Assembly: GCF_000716875.1 (NCBI RefSeq)
Contig: NZ_JNWQ01000111.1
Location: forward strand, 1 to 18,444
DNA: 18,444 bases
From: Streptomyces novaecaesareae
Lineage (GTDB): Bacteria > Actinomycetota > Actinomycetes > Streptomycetales > Streptomycetaceae
Direction: 5' to 3'
Each line of letters begins with the position of its first letter. Within the stretch, counting starts at the first letter, position 1. Under the pieces are notes generated by a model that did no database searches, was not told where the DNA came from, and worked only from the letters and a program-made list of their open reading frames with translations. The position numbers and the translations under genes were made by a program. Positions 12,574 through 18,444 of the stretch are shown piece by piece.

Positions 12574-12612
12574 CCCCGAGGGGGTGGGCGCTCGGGGGGC
12601 GTGTGGGGTGGG

Positions 12613-13212
12613 TCAGGTGCGCAGGAGGATGGTGGTGACGGCGGTGGCCTGGGTGAGGGCGGTCGGGGGGTGGGCGTCGGGGAGGCCGATGGCGATGGGG
12701 ACGGCGAGGCCGTCAAGGAGGGCGCGGATCTGGGTGGCGCGGTCGGCGGCCGGGCCCGGGGTGAAGTGGCCGCTGGTGGTGCCCTCCTCGATGAGGGCGA
12801 CCAGGTCGGCCTGCCACGGGGCCTCGATCTCCTGCTGCCCCTGGCGGATCTCGGCGCTCGCCGGGGAGCGGCCCCACACCTCGACCCAGAGGATCCAGCG
12901 CGGGTCGCCCGCCCCCTCGGGCAGGTAGAGGCGCAGGTAGGCGTCGAGGCGCTGCCAGGGGTCGAGGGTGCGGTCGGCGAGGGCGTCGCGGCGGCGGGCG
13001 CCGAGCTGGTCCTCGCTCCAGCGGAGGGTCTCCAGCAGCAGCTGGTCCTTGCTGCCGAAGTAGTAGAGCAGGTGTCCGGCGCTCATCTGGAGCTGTTTGC
13101 CGAGCCCGGCCATGGTGAGTTTGGCGAGCCCGTGTTCGGCGATCGCGGCCCGGGCGGTGGCGAAGACCTCCTCGCGGGGGCGCGCCGGCCGGCGCGGGCG
13201 GGCGTCCGCCAT
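12613..13212 (-). CDS. TetR family transcriptional regulator
   Basis: A 199-aa regulator with an N-terminal TetR helix-turn-helix (about 15-60: AIAEHGLAKLTMAGLGKQLQ then MSAGHLLYYFGSKDQLLLE) and a ligand domain of the BetI_C/TetR_C_6 kind (WILWVEVWGRSPASAEIRQG onward). ATG 13210-13212 was chosen because the HTH starts right after it and GGGAGA lies about 9 nt upstream; the longer open frame overlaps the agmatine deiminase gene in another frame. It is the last gene of the ureAB-ureC-aguA block, 130 bp after aguA and behind a hairpin. It probably represses that block through the palindrome at 16924-16948 (inference); the effector could be agmatine, urea or a polyamine. Confidence 0.9.
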   Translation of the reverse strand: MADARPRRPARPREEVFATARAAIAEHGLAKLTMAGLGKQLQMSAGHLLYYFGSKDQLLLETLRWSEDQLGARRRDALADRTLDPWQRLDAYLRLYLPEGAGDPRWILWVEVWGRSPASAEIRQGQQEIEAPWQADLVALIEEGTTSGHFTPGPAADRATQIRALLDGLAVPIAIGLPDAHPPTALTQATAVTTILLRT

Positions 13213-13255
13213 GTGCAGTGCTCTCCCTCGGTGGAACGGAGGTTCGAAGGCTACC

Positions 13256-13280
13256 GGAGCGGGGGACGGGCCCCCGCTCC
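13256..13280 (-). terminator. Hairpin between the aguA stop and the tetR start
   Basis: GGAGCGGGGG (13256-13265) pairs perfectly with CCCCCGCTCC (13271-13280) around ACGGG. It lies 63 bp beyond the aguA stop and could terminate or attenuate readthrough into tetR. No T-run follows. Confidence 0.6.
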
Positions 13281-13284
13281 GCGT

Positions 13285-13352
13285 GCGACGAGCGCCTGGG
13301 CGAGCGCCGCGACGAGCGCCGGGGCGAGCGCCGCGACGAGTGTCAGAGCGCC
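13285..13352. repeat. 24-bp tandem repeat at the 3' end of aguA
   Basis: Two nearly identical 24-bp units (13285-13308 and 13309-13332, each starting GCGACGAGCGCC) are followed by a degraded partial third copy (from 13333) that reaches the aguA stop codon region (TCA 13343-13345). The units look like recent slippage duplication downstream of the gene. Confidence 0.8.
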
Positions 13353-14392
13353 TTCGGCTGCTGCTGGGTGATGCAGTGGATGCCGCCGCCGTTGGCGAAG
13401 ATCTCGCGGGCGTCGACGAGTTCGACGGTACGGCCCGGGTAGGCGCGGCCGAGGATGGCGGCGGCCTCCTGGTCGCGCGGGTCGGCGAAGGCGCACAGGA
13501 TGACGGCGCCGTTGGCCACGTAGTGGTTGATGTACGAGTAGTCGACGGGCTCGCCGTCCTCGTCCAGCAGGACGGTGGGGGCGGGCAGTTCGATGACCTC
13601 CAGCTGCCGGCCCTGGGCGTCCGTGGAGGCGCGCAGGATGGCGACGAGCTCCTGGCAGACCTCGTGGTCCGGGTGGGACGGGTCGGGCTGGACGTGGGCG
13701 ACCACGACGCCGGGGCGGACGAAGGAGGCGACGATGTCGATGTGCCCGCGGGTGCCGAACTCGTCGTAGTCGCGGGTGAGTCCGCGCGGCAGCCAGATCG
13801 CCTTGGTGGTGCCGAGGAAGGCGTGCAGCTCGGCCTCGACCTCCTCCTTGGTCCAGTCGGCGTTGCGGCCCTCACCGAGCTGGACGGTCTCGGTGACCAG
13901 CACCGTGCCCTCGCCGTCGACGTGGATGCCGCCGCCCTCGTTGATCAGCCGGGAGGCGAAGCGCTGAACCTCCGTCAGTTCGCTGATGTGCTCGGCGATG
14001 TGCTGGTCCTTGTCCCAGCGGGCCCAGGACTGCGCACCCCAGCCGTTGAAGATCCAGTCGGCGGCGGCCAGCGAGCCCTTGCCGTCGATCAGGAAGGACG
14101 GGCCGATGTCGCGCATCCAGGCGTCGTCCAACGGCCGCTCGACGATCTCGACCTGCTCGGAGACGTACTTGCGGGCCTCCGCCGTCTCACCGGTGTTGAC
14201 GATCAGCGTCACCGGCTCGTACGTGACGATGGTGTTGGCGACGGCGGCCCAGGCCTCGCGGCCCGCGTGCAGCTGCTCGGGGCTGTCGAAGGTGGGGTTG
14301 GCGGTGGGGAAGGCCATCCAGGTGCGGTCGTGCGGGTGCCATTCGGCGGGCATCCGGTAGCCGAGCGCGGCGGGCGTGGGGGTGGTCATCAT
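13343..14392 (-). CDS. aguA: Agmatine deiminase (PAD_porph family)
   Basis: This enzyme hydrolyses agmatine to N-carbamoylputrescine and ammonia. The 349-aa product has the guanidino-modifying fold with catalytic Cys340 in GGGIHCITQQQP, His217 in GTRGHIDI, the substrate-binding MRDIGP (93-98) and EGGGIHVDGEG (152-162), and the family words WIFNGWG and YINHYVANG. Length is normal for the family. Three consecutive start codons (TTG 14395, ATG 14392, ATG 14389) follow AGGA; the third has the best spacing (7 nt) and the middle one is reported. It lies 36 bp after ureC on the same strand, so it is very probably co-transcribed. A peptidylarginine deiminase role is less likely in this context. Confidence 0.94.
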   Translation of the reverse strand: MMTTPTPAALGYRMPAEWHPHDRTWMAFPTANPTFDSPEQLHAGREAWAAVANTIVTYEPVTLIVNTGETAEARKYVSEQVEIVERPLDDAWMRDIGPSFLIDGKGSLAAADWIFNGWGAQSWARWDKDQHIAEHISELTEVQRFASRLINEGGGIHVDGEGTVLVTETVQLGEGRNADWTKEEVEAELHAFLGTTKAIWLPRGLTRDYDEFGTRGHIDIVASFVRPGVVVAHVQPDPSHPDHEVCQELVAILRASTDAQGRQLEVIELPAPTVLLDEDGEPVDYSYINHYVANGAVILCAFADPRDQEAAAILGRAYPGRTVELVDAREIFANGGGIHCITQQQPKAL

Positions 14393-14428
14393 CAAGTCCT
14401 AGGGGGAAATCGGGGGAGATCGGGGCGA

Positions 14429-16150
14429 TCAGAGGAAGTAGAGGCGGCTGAGCGAGACGCTGTCCGCCGGTTCGGAGCGCAGCGGCGAGCCGTCCAGCGA
14501 GACCAGCCCGGTCTCGGTGACCTCGACGTGGCCGACACGGGCGTTGCGCACCATGTCGCGCGGCCCGATTCCGCGGGTGCCGCGGACGCCGACGCGGCGG
14601 CGGCGGGTGGGCAGCCCGTCGGCGGGACGGTCGAGGTAGGCGCCGTCGGCGGCGGCCTGGGCGACGAAGGCCACCGAGATGTCGGCGGCGGTCGCGCCGT
14701 GGGCACCGAACTGCGGCCCCAGGACGAGGGGTTCGCAACGGTCGGTGGAGGCGTTGGGGTCGCCGACCACGCCGTACGCGGGGAAGCCGGCCTTGAGGAC
14801 GAGCTGCGGCTTGGCACCGAAGTGGTCCGGGCGCCACAGCACGATGTCGGCGAGCTTGCCGATCTCGATCGAGCCGACCTCGTGCGAAAGGCCGTGTGCG
14901 ATGGCCGGGTTGATGGTGAGCTTGGCGATGTAGCGCAGCACGCGCTCGTTGTCGTCGCCGCCCTCGGTCGTCCCGTACGAGCCGATGCCGTCGAGCGGGC
15001 CGAGTTCGGCCTTCATCTTGCCGGCCATCGCGAAGGTGCGGCGCACCGTCTCGCCGGCCCGGCCCATGCCCTGGGCGTCGGAGGAGGTGATGCCGATGAC
15101 CCCGAGGTCGTGCAGCACGTCCTCGGCGCCCATGGTGCCGGCCCGGATCCGGTCGCGGGCCATGGCGGCGTCTCCGGGCAGGTCGACCTTGAGGTCGTGC
15201 GCGGAGACGATCATGCCGAAGTGCTCGCCGAGCGCGTCCCGGCCGAAGGGCAGGGTGGGGTTGGTGGAGGAGCCGATGACGTTCGGCACGCCCGCCATCT
15301 TCAGCACGTTGGGGACGTGGCCGCCGCCGCAGCCCTCGATGTGGAAGGCGTGGATGGTCCGGCCCTCCAGCACCTTCAGGGTGTCCTCGACCGACAGGCA
15401 CTCGTTCAACCCGTCGGTGTGCAGGGCGACTTGGACGTCGTACTCCTCGGCGACCCGCAGTGCGGTGTCCAGTGCGCGGGTGTGCGCGCCCATGTCCTCG
15501 TGCACCTTGAAGCCGGACGCGCCGCCCTCGGCCAGCGCCTCGACCAGTGGGGCTTCGTCGGAGGACGAACCGCGGCCCAGGAAGCCGATGTTGACCGGCC
15601 AGGCGTCGAAGGCGTTGAAGGCGTGGCGCAGCGCCCACGGCGAGTTGACGCCGACGCCCCAGACCGGGCCGAACTCCTGGCCGATGATGGTGGTGACGCC
15701 GGAGGCCAGCGAGGCCTCCATGATCCGCGGCGAGAGCAGGTGGACGTGGGTGTCGATGGCCCCGGCGGTGGCGATCAGGCCCTCGCCGGAGACGATCGTC
15801 GTGCCGGTGCCGACGACCACGTCCACGCCGTCCAGCGTGTCCGGGTTGCCGGCCCGCCCGATCGAGGCGATCCGGCCGTCGATCAGGCCGATGGACGTCT
15901 TGCGGATGCCCTGGATCGCGTCGATCACCAGGACGTTGCTGATCACGACGTCGCAGGTGTCGCGGACGGCGGCGGCCTTGAGGTGCAGGCCGTCGCGGGC
16001 GGTCTTGCCGAAGCCGGCCAGGAACTCCTCGCCGGGCGCCTGGGAGTCGGACTCGACGCGGACGATCAGGCCGCTGTCGCCGAGCCGGATGCGGTCCCCG
16101 GCGCGCGGGCCGTGGACGGAGATGTAGTCGTGGGGGGTGATGCTGCTCAC
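14429..16150 (-). CDS. ureC: Urease subunit alpha, divergent type
   Basis: The catalytic urease subunit (urea to ammonia and carbamate), 573 aa, full length. Nickel and catalytic residues are visible by comparison with Klebsiella UreC: His135 and His137 (THVHLL), Lys215 (GFKVHED, the carbamylated lysine), His217, His244 (LHTDGLNE), His270 (FHIEGCGGGH), His318, Asp358 (TSSDAQGMG) and the flap Arg in RDRIRAGT. The flap Cys next to the catalytic His (Cys319-His320 in Klebsiella) is Ala317 here. Cys319 is known to be important but not strictly essential. The GTG start overlaps the ureAB stop by 4 bp (GTGA). No ureD/E/F/G accessory gene is in the window, so nickel insertion would need distant genes. 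Confidence 0.95.
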   Translation of the reverse strand: MSSITPHDYISVHGPRAGDRIRLGDSGLIVRVESDSQAPGEEFLAGFGKTARDGLHLKAAAVRDTCDVVISNVLVIDAIQGIRKTSIGLIDGRIASIGRAGNPDTLDGVDVVVGTGTTIVSGEGLIATAGAIDTHVHLLSPRIMEASLASGVTTIIGQEFGPVWGVGVNSPWALRHAFNAFDAWPVNIGFLGRGSSSDEAPLVEALAEGGASGFKVHEDMGAHTRALDTALRVAEEYDVQVALHTDGLNECLSVEDTLKVLEGRTIHAFHIEGCGGGHVPNVLKMAGVPNVIGSSTNPTLPFGRDALGEHFGMIVSAHDLKVDLPGDAAMARDRIRAGTMGAEDVLHDLGVIGITSSDAQGMGRAGETVRRTFAMAGKMKAELGPLDGIGSYGTTEGGDDNERVLRYIAKLTINPAIAHGLSHEVGSIEIGKLADIVLWRPDHFGAKPQLVLKAGFPAYGVVGDPNASTDRCEPLVLGPQFGAHGATAADISVAFVAQAAADGAYLDRPADGLPTRRRRVGVRGTRGIGPRDMVRNARVGHVEVTETGLVSLDGSPLRSEPADSVSLSRLYFL

Positions 16151-16857
16151 GAGGGCACCTCCGAGTCGTCGAAGTTGATCAGGTAGCCGGTCGCGCGGGC
16201 CTTCGCCAGGGCGGCCTCCTTCGCGCCGGGCGCGTCGAGGGGGCCGTCCACGAGCCCGGCGAAGCCGATCGCGACCCGTTCGCCGCCGATCGGCACCAGG
16301 CCGACCTCGACGGTGGCGCCCGGGTCGAAGCGCACCGAGGAGCCGGCCGGGACGGCGAGGTGGGTGCCGTAGGCGGCGGCGCGGTCGAAGGCGAGGCGCG
16401 GGTTGGCCTCGAAGAAGTGGAAGTGCGAGGTGACCGAGATCGGCACCTCGGAGGTGTTGTGGACGGGGAGCAGCAGCGTCTCCTCGACCGGGTCGTAGCC
16501 GGCGCCGTCGCCGATCAGCGCGCCGCCGGGGGCCTCGTCGCCGAGCGAGCCGGCGCCCTTGAAGGGGTCGTTGACGACGGCGAGGCGGGTGCCGTCCTCG
16601 AAGACGGCCTCGACCTGGACGACGGTGACCACGTCCGGCACGCCGGGCAGCACGTCGTCGGCGGTCAGGACGGAGCGGCCGGCCTCGATGGCCTCGGCCA
16701 GGCGCCGGCCGTCCCGGGCGGCCTCGCAGACGGTGTCCGCGATCAGGGCGGTGGCCTCGGGGATGTTGAGGCGTACGCCCCGGGCTCGGCGGGCGCGGGC
16801 CAGTTCGGCTGCTGTGAAGATCAACAGCCGGTCCCGCTCGGTGGGGGTCAGTCGCAC
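16147..16857 (-). CDS. ureA: Fused urease gamma/beta subunit
   Basis: A single 236-aa polypeptide joins urease gamma (about 1-98, starting RLTPTERDRLLIFTAAELAR and ending VEAVFEDGTRLAVV) to urease beta (about 110-225, with the NTSEVPISVTSHFHFFEANP block and FDPGATVEVGLVPIGG). Gamma and beta are separate in many bacteria; a fusion occurs in some lineages. GTG 16855-16857 was chosen because canonical UreA begins exactly there and GAGG precedes it by 4 nt. The longer ATG at 16947 lies inside a near-perfect palindrome that looks like an operator, and has no ribosome-binding site. It is the first gene of the ureAB-ureC-aguA-tetR block. Confidence 0.93.
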   Translation of the reverse strand: MRLTPTERDRLLIFTAAELARARRARGVRLNIPEATALIADTVCEAARDGRRLAEAIEAGRSVLTADDVLPGVPDVVTVVQVEAVFEDGTRLAVVNDPFKGAGSLGDEAPGGALIGDGAGYDPVEETLLLPVHNTSEVPISVTSHFHFFEANPRLAFDRAAAYGTHLAVPAGSSVRFDPGATVEVGLVPIGGERVAIGFAGLVDGPLDAPGAKEAALAKARATGYLINFDDSEVPS

Positions 16858-16923
16858 GGTTCCTCGCTCGCGGTCGCCGGGGGAGGGGGCGGCTCGGGGC
16901 TTGGGCCCCAAGGGCTTCCGGGT

Positions 16924-16948
16924 GATGTTAGAACGCCGTTCAAACATC
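16924..16948. promoter_or_regulatory. 25-bp palindrome, candidate TetR operator of the urease block
   Basis: Read on the plus strand, GATGTTaGAACG (16924-16935) mirrors CGTTCaAACATC (16937-16948) around C16936, with one mismatched pair only (A/A). It lies 67 bp before the ureAB GTG. On the minus strand it contains TAACAT, a possible -10. Palindromes with GAACG-n-CGTTC cores are typical TetR operators. Binding by the TetR encoded at the end of the same block is inferred. Confidence 0.65.
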
Positions 16949-17304
16949 TGGGGTCATTGAACCCGGACCGGGCCGCCCTGTCCAGCCTTGCCGGTCCGCG
17001 CGGGTTCGGCTCCCTGGGCGGGGGATGGGGGTGAGGGACGGGGCGAGCGGCCCGGACGGTGGCCGCGCAGAGCGGGTCCGACCTCGGCGGTGCGGTGGGA
17101 GCGGGCGCGGGGGCGCGCGGCCGGGCGCACAGCCCGTACGGGCGCCGGGCGTGCGCGGGATCGAGTAGCGGCGGCTTCGCAAACAGCCTCTGCGCTTCGC
17201 AAACCTGTCCGGCGCGGGCAGTTGGATCACGCGAACCTTCCCGTGCCCCTTTCACCCCACGTGATCGGACGCACACTGTTCCAAACGCCGTCAACTGGGC
17301 ATGA
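16949..17304. other. Intergenic region with direct and inverted repeats, no gene seen
   Basis: This GC-rich spacer lies between the urease operator and the RsbW-like gene. It holds a perfect 12-bp palindrome GCCCGTACGGGC (17132-17143) flanked by GCGCAC/GTGCGC (17125-17130/17151-17156), an 11-bp direct repeat (17174-17204), and GATCACG/CGTGATC (17225-17231/17260-17266). ORFs here lack homology and credible starts. Confidence 0.5.
17174..17204 (+). repeat. Direct repeat GCTTCGCAAAC (2 copies)
   Basis: Identical 11-mers at 17174-17184 and 17194-17204 start 20 bp apart, about two helical turns, on the same face of DNA. This suggests a protein-binding site upstream of the RsbW-like gene; the protein is unknown. 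Confidence 0.5.
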
Positions 17305-17330
17305 GGATGGTGGTCAGATCGAGGGGGTAC
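17305..17330 (+). promoter_or_regulatory. Possible sigma-B-type promoter
   Basis: GGAT (17305-17308), 16 bp, then GGGTAC (17325-17330) fits the loose Streptomyces sigma-B pattern GNNT-N14-16-GGGTAC/T. It lies about 60 bp before the RsbW-like start. The pattern is short, so a chance match is quite possible. Confidence 0.3.
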
Positions 17331-17388
17331 CCGGCCGGCGGGGGATCCGGAGGCGGGGGCCCGGATACCAGGGCGGGGGCATGTGGTG

Positions 17389-17958
17389 ATGGATGGTCAG
17401 TCGCGATTCCCGCGGCAGCGGACGAGTTCGGGCGATGCCTACCGGTTCGGTCCGGCCCAGGGCCCGGTCGGCGGCGCCGGGACGACGGGCACGGCCGGAA
17501 CGGGCGGAGCGGCCGGGGCGGGCGGCGCCACCGACACGGTCCTGCCGGGCGCATCGGCCCCCGGCTGTGCACTGCACCGGCGGCTGCACCTGGCGCTCGA
17601 CCCGGCCGATCTCGTCGCGGTGGGCGCCGTCCGGCGGCGGCTGCGCTCGGCGCTGAGCCACTGGGGGGTGCCGGAGCTGTCCGACACCGCCGAGCTGCTC
17701 TCCTCCGAGCTGGTCACCAACGCGCTGCTGCACACCGGCAAGGGCGCGGTCTTCGACGCGGTGCTCGGCTCGGACCACCGGCTGCGGATCGAGGTGCAGG
17801 ACGGGACGAGCCGGCTGCCCGGCCGCCGCCGCGACCCGGAGGCCGAGTACGCGACCTCGGGGCGCGGGCTGCTGCTGGTGGAGGCGCTCGCGGACTCCTG
17901 GGGCGTGCAGCTGAGAGGCGACGGCAAGGTCACCTGGTTCGAACTCTCCCTGCCCTGA
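17389..17958 (+). CDS. ATP-binding protein, RsbW/SpoIIAB-like (HATPase_c_2)
   Basis: A 189-aa protein of the anti-sigma/serine kinase ATPase class, very numerous in streptomycetes. A Gly/Ala/Thr low-complexity N-terminus (about 20-58) precedes the GHKL fold: N box ELVTNALLHT (107-116, with the Mg-binding Asn), G1 box DGTSRLP (138-144), G2 box SGRGLLLVEALADSWGV (157-173) and the closing strand KVTWFELSLP. ATG 17389 was chosen because GGGGG lies 9 nt upstream; GTG codons at 17383 and 17386 are alternatives. It may bind a sigma factor or an antagonist, or act as a stand-alone kinase. No partner sigma factor is visible, though the next (truncated) gene could be one. Confidence 0.88.
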   Translation: MDGQSRFPRQRTSSGDAYRFGPAQGPVGGAGTTGTAGTGGAAGAGGATDTVLPGASAPGCALHRRLHLALDPADLVAVGAVRRRLRSALSHWGVPELSDTAELLSSELVTNALLHTGKGAVFDAVLGSDHRLRIEVQDGTSRLPGRRRDPEAEYATSGRGLLLVEALADSWGVQLRGDGKVTWFELSLP

Positions 17959-18289
17959 GCCCGGCCGCCCCGAGTGCGGCACCCCGAGCCCGACCGCCCC
18001 GGGTCCGGCTCCCATGGTCGTACGATTGTTCGCAGCCGATTGATTCGCTGTCGAAGGAAGCCCTGAACAGAAGGCGGAACGGAAGATTTCCGGCCCGTCG
18101 CCATTGCCGCTCGACGGAACATTGGCCAGGATGGTGGGAATGTGTGTCCACGTGCGGGAAGCAGCGGGGAGACCGAACCTCGACTGACCACCGTCCGCCG
18201 GCACCGTCCTATCCAGCACGACCCATCACACCGCCACGCGGCCCGGCCGGACGGTCGGCGCGGTCCGCCACGGCAGCGGCAGGAGCAGC
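17959..18289. other. Intergenic region, AT-richer, no gene seen
   Basis: After a G/C-rich run following the RsbW-like stop, the stretch 18013-18150 is noticeably less GC-rich and probably regulatory. TACGAT (18021-18026) could be a -10 without a clear -35. A small hairpin CGGAA/TTCCG spans 18080-18092. No ORF of credible coding character is present. Confidence 0.45.
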
Positions 18290-18425
18290 ATGCCCACTGA
18301 GCCCGAGTCGCCGGGGCCGGCGCTTCCTTCCGGCGCGTCCGCCGTCGAACCGCGAGTCACGGAGCCCCGCACCGCCGAGCCGCGAGCCGTGCAGCCGCGC
18401 ACCCCAGACCCCCGCACCCCAGACC
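18290..18425 (+). CDS. Truncated gene start, Pro/Arg-rich N-terminus (partial)
   Basis: ATG 18290 follows AGGAG (18281-18285) with a short 4-nt spacer, and the frame stays open to the end of genuine sequence. The 45 visible residues are low complexity, with repeated E-P-R/T-P-D words. This looks like a disordered N-terminus, and the fold lies beyond the contig end. Codons after 18425 are adapter and must be ignored. Identity cannot be told; regulators and phosphatases next to RsbW-like genes often begin this way (inference). Confidence 0.45.
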
Positions 18426-18444
18426 CTGTCTCTTATACACATCT
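18426..18444 (-). other. Tn5 mosaic-end adapter (artefact)
   Basis: CTGTCTCTTATACACATCT is the exact reverse complement of the mosaic end seen at 17-35. It marks adapter read-through at the contig end, so the last gene is cut by library preparation. Confidence 0.98.

Larger units (their letters stand above)
12030..12612. repeat. Array of two alternating palindrome families between convergent genes
   Basis: A 583-bp region between the stops of the PP2C-like gene and the facing TetR gene holds nine palindromes in the order A1-A2-B1-A3-B2-A4-B3-A5-B4. Around A3 and A4 the similarity extends outward (GCCGTCGGC about 20 bp before, TGGTGCA after), so the B-A block was probably tandemly duplicated with a period of 114 bp (B1 to B2 and A3 to A4). 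Between the elements the sequence is poorly conserved. A frame open from GTG 12026 to TAG 12556 and a minus-strand frame both read through the array with weak codon bias. I recognise no published family. Confidence 0.85.

Noticed and set aside
12060..12575. CRISPR array
   Set aside because: There are two different repeat families, the repeats are internally palindromic, spacings vary (48-137 bp) and no cas gene is present.
11634..12716. 360-codon minus-strand ORF through the palindrome array
   Set aside because: It overlaps the PP2C-like gene and the tetR 3' end in a non-coding frame; its repeated peptides only mirror the palindromes. The plus-strand frame is discussed as a finding instead.
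13097..16186. 1029-codon plus-strand ORF antisense to the urease/agmatine deiminase genes
   Set aside because: It is the mirror of high-GC coding on the other strand: Gly/Val/Asp/Ala-rich composition, no domain, and all family evidence lies on the minus strand.
16858..16947. ATG 16947 as the ureAB start
   Set aside because: No ribosome-binding site, the codon lies within the operator-like palindrome, and canonical UreA starts at RLTPTERDRLL.
17125..17156. Replication-origin or attachment-site palindrome
   Set aside because: Only a single GCCCGTACGGGC palindrome with short flanking arms, no DnaA boxes, no integrase and no tRNA nearby.

Overview
The window is a GC-rich (roughly 70%+) stretch with strong third-position G/C bias, GTG/TTG starts, several probable leaderless genes and actinobacterial families (DUF3105-DUF305, Ada-AlkA fusion, fused urease gamma/beta, RsbW-like ATPase). 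It most likely comes from a Streptomycetaceae chromosome (Streptomyces or Kitasatospora). Both ends are Illumina Nextera/Tn5 adapter sequence (1-35 and 18426-18444). The window is therefore an untrimmed contig, and its ends are technical, not biological.

Layout. (1) 36-1452: rsgA (ribosome small-subunit GTPase) behind a structured leader with a promoter, a 23-codon upstream ORF and an SD/anti-SD hairpin. (2) 1546-4255: an ASCH-domain gene facing rsgA, then a divergent alkylation-repair pair, Ada-AlkA fusion and Ogt, overlapping by 4 bp. (3) 4291-7184: GNAT acetyltransferase, then a MarR regulator divergent from a DHA2-type MFS exporter with a palindromic operator candidate between them. (4) 7181-10061, all minus strand: a Pth-family peptidyl-tRNA hydrolase, a coupled DUF3105-DUF305 membrane pair ended by a very strong terminator, and a small exported Ala-rich protein. 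(5) 10380-12029: a degenerate PP2C-like protein with a long Pro/Glu-rich N-terminal region. (6) 12030-12612: a convergent intergenic region holding an array of two alternating palindrome families (five copies of A, four of B), the most unusual element of the window. (7) 12613-16857, minus strand: an apparent operon ureAB (fused gamma/beta) - ureC - agmatine deiminase - TetR regulator, with a near-perfect 25-bp palindrome just upstream that is a good candidate operator for that TetR. (8) 16949-18444: a regulatory region, an RsbW-like ATP-binding protein, and the first codons of a truncated gene.

How the genes may work together. The urease/agmatine deiminase/TetR block looks like a nitrogen-scavenging unit for agmatine or ureido compounds, but it carries no urease accessory genes and its UreC has Ala at the usual active-site flap Cys. 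Ada-AlkA and Ogt form an alkylation-damage response. MarR and the MFS pump form a typical efflux switch. DUF3105-DUF305 is a cell-envelope pair with His/Met-rich motifs suggestive of metal handling. No phage, IS, integrase, tRNA, rRNA or CRISPR array was seen.
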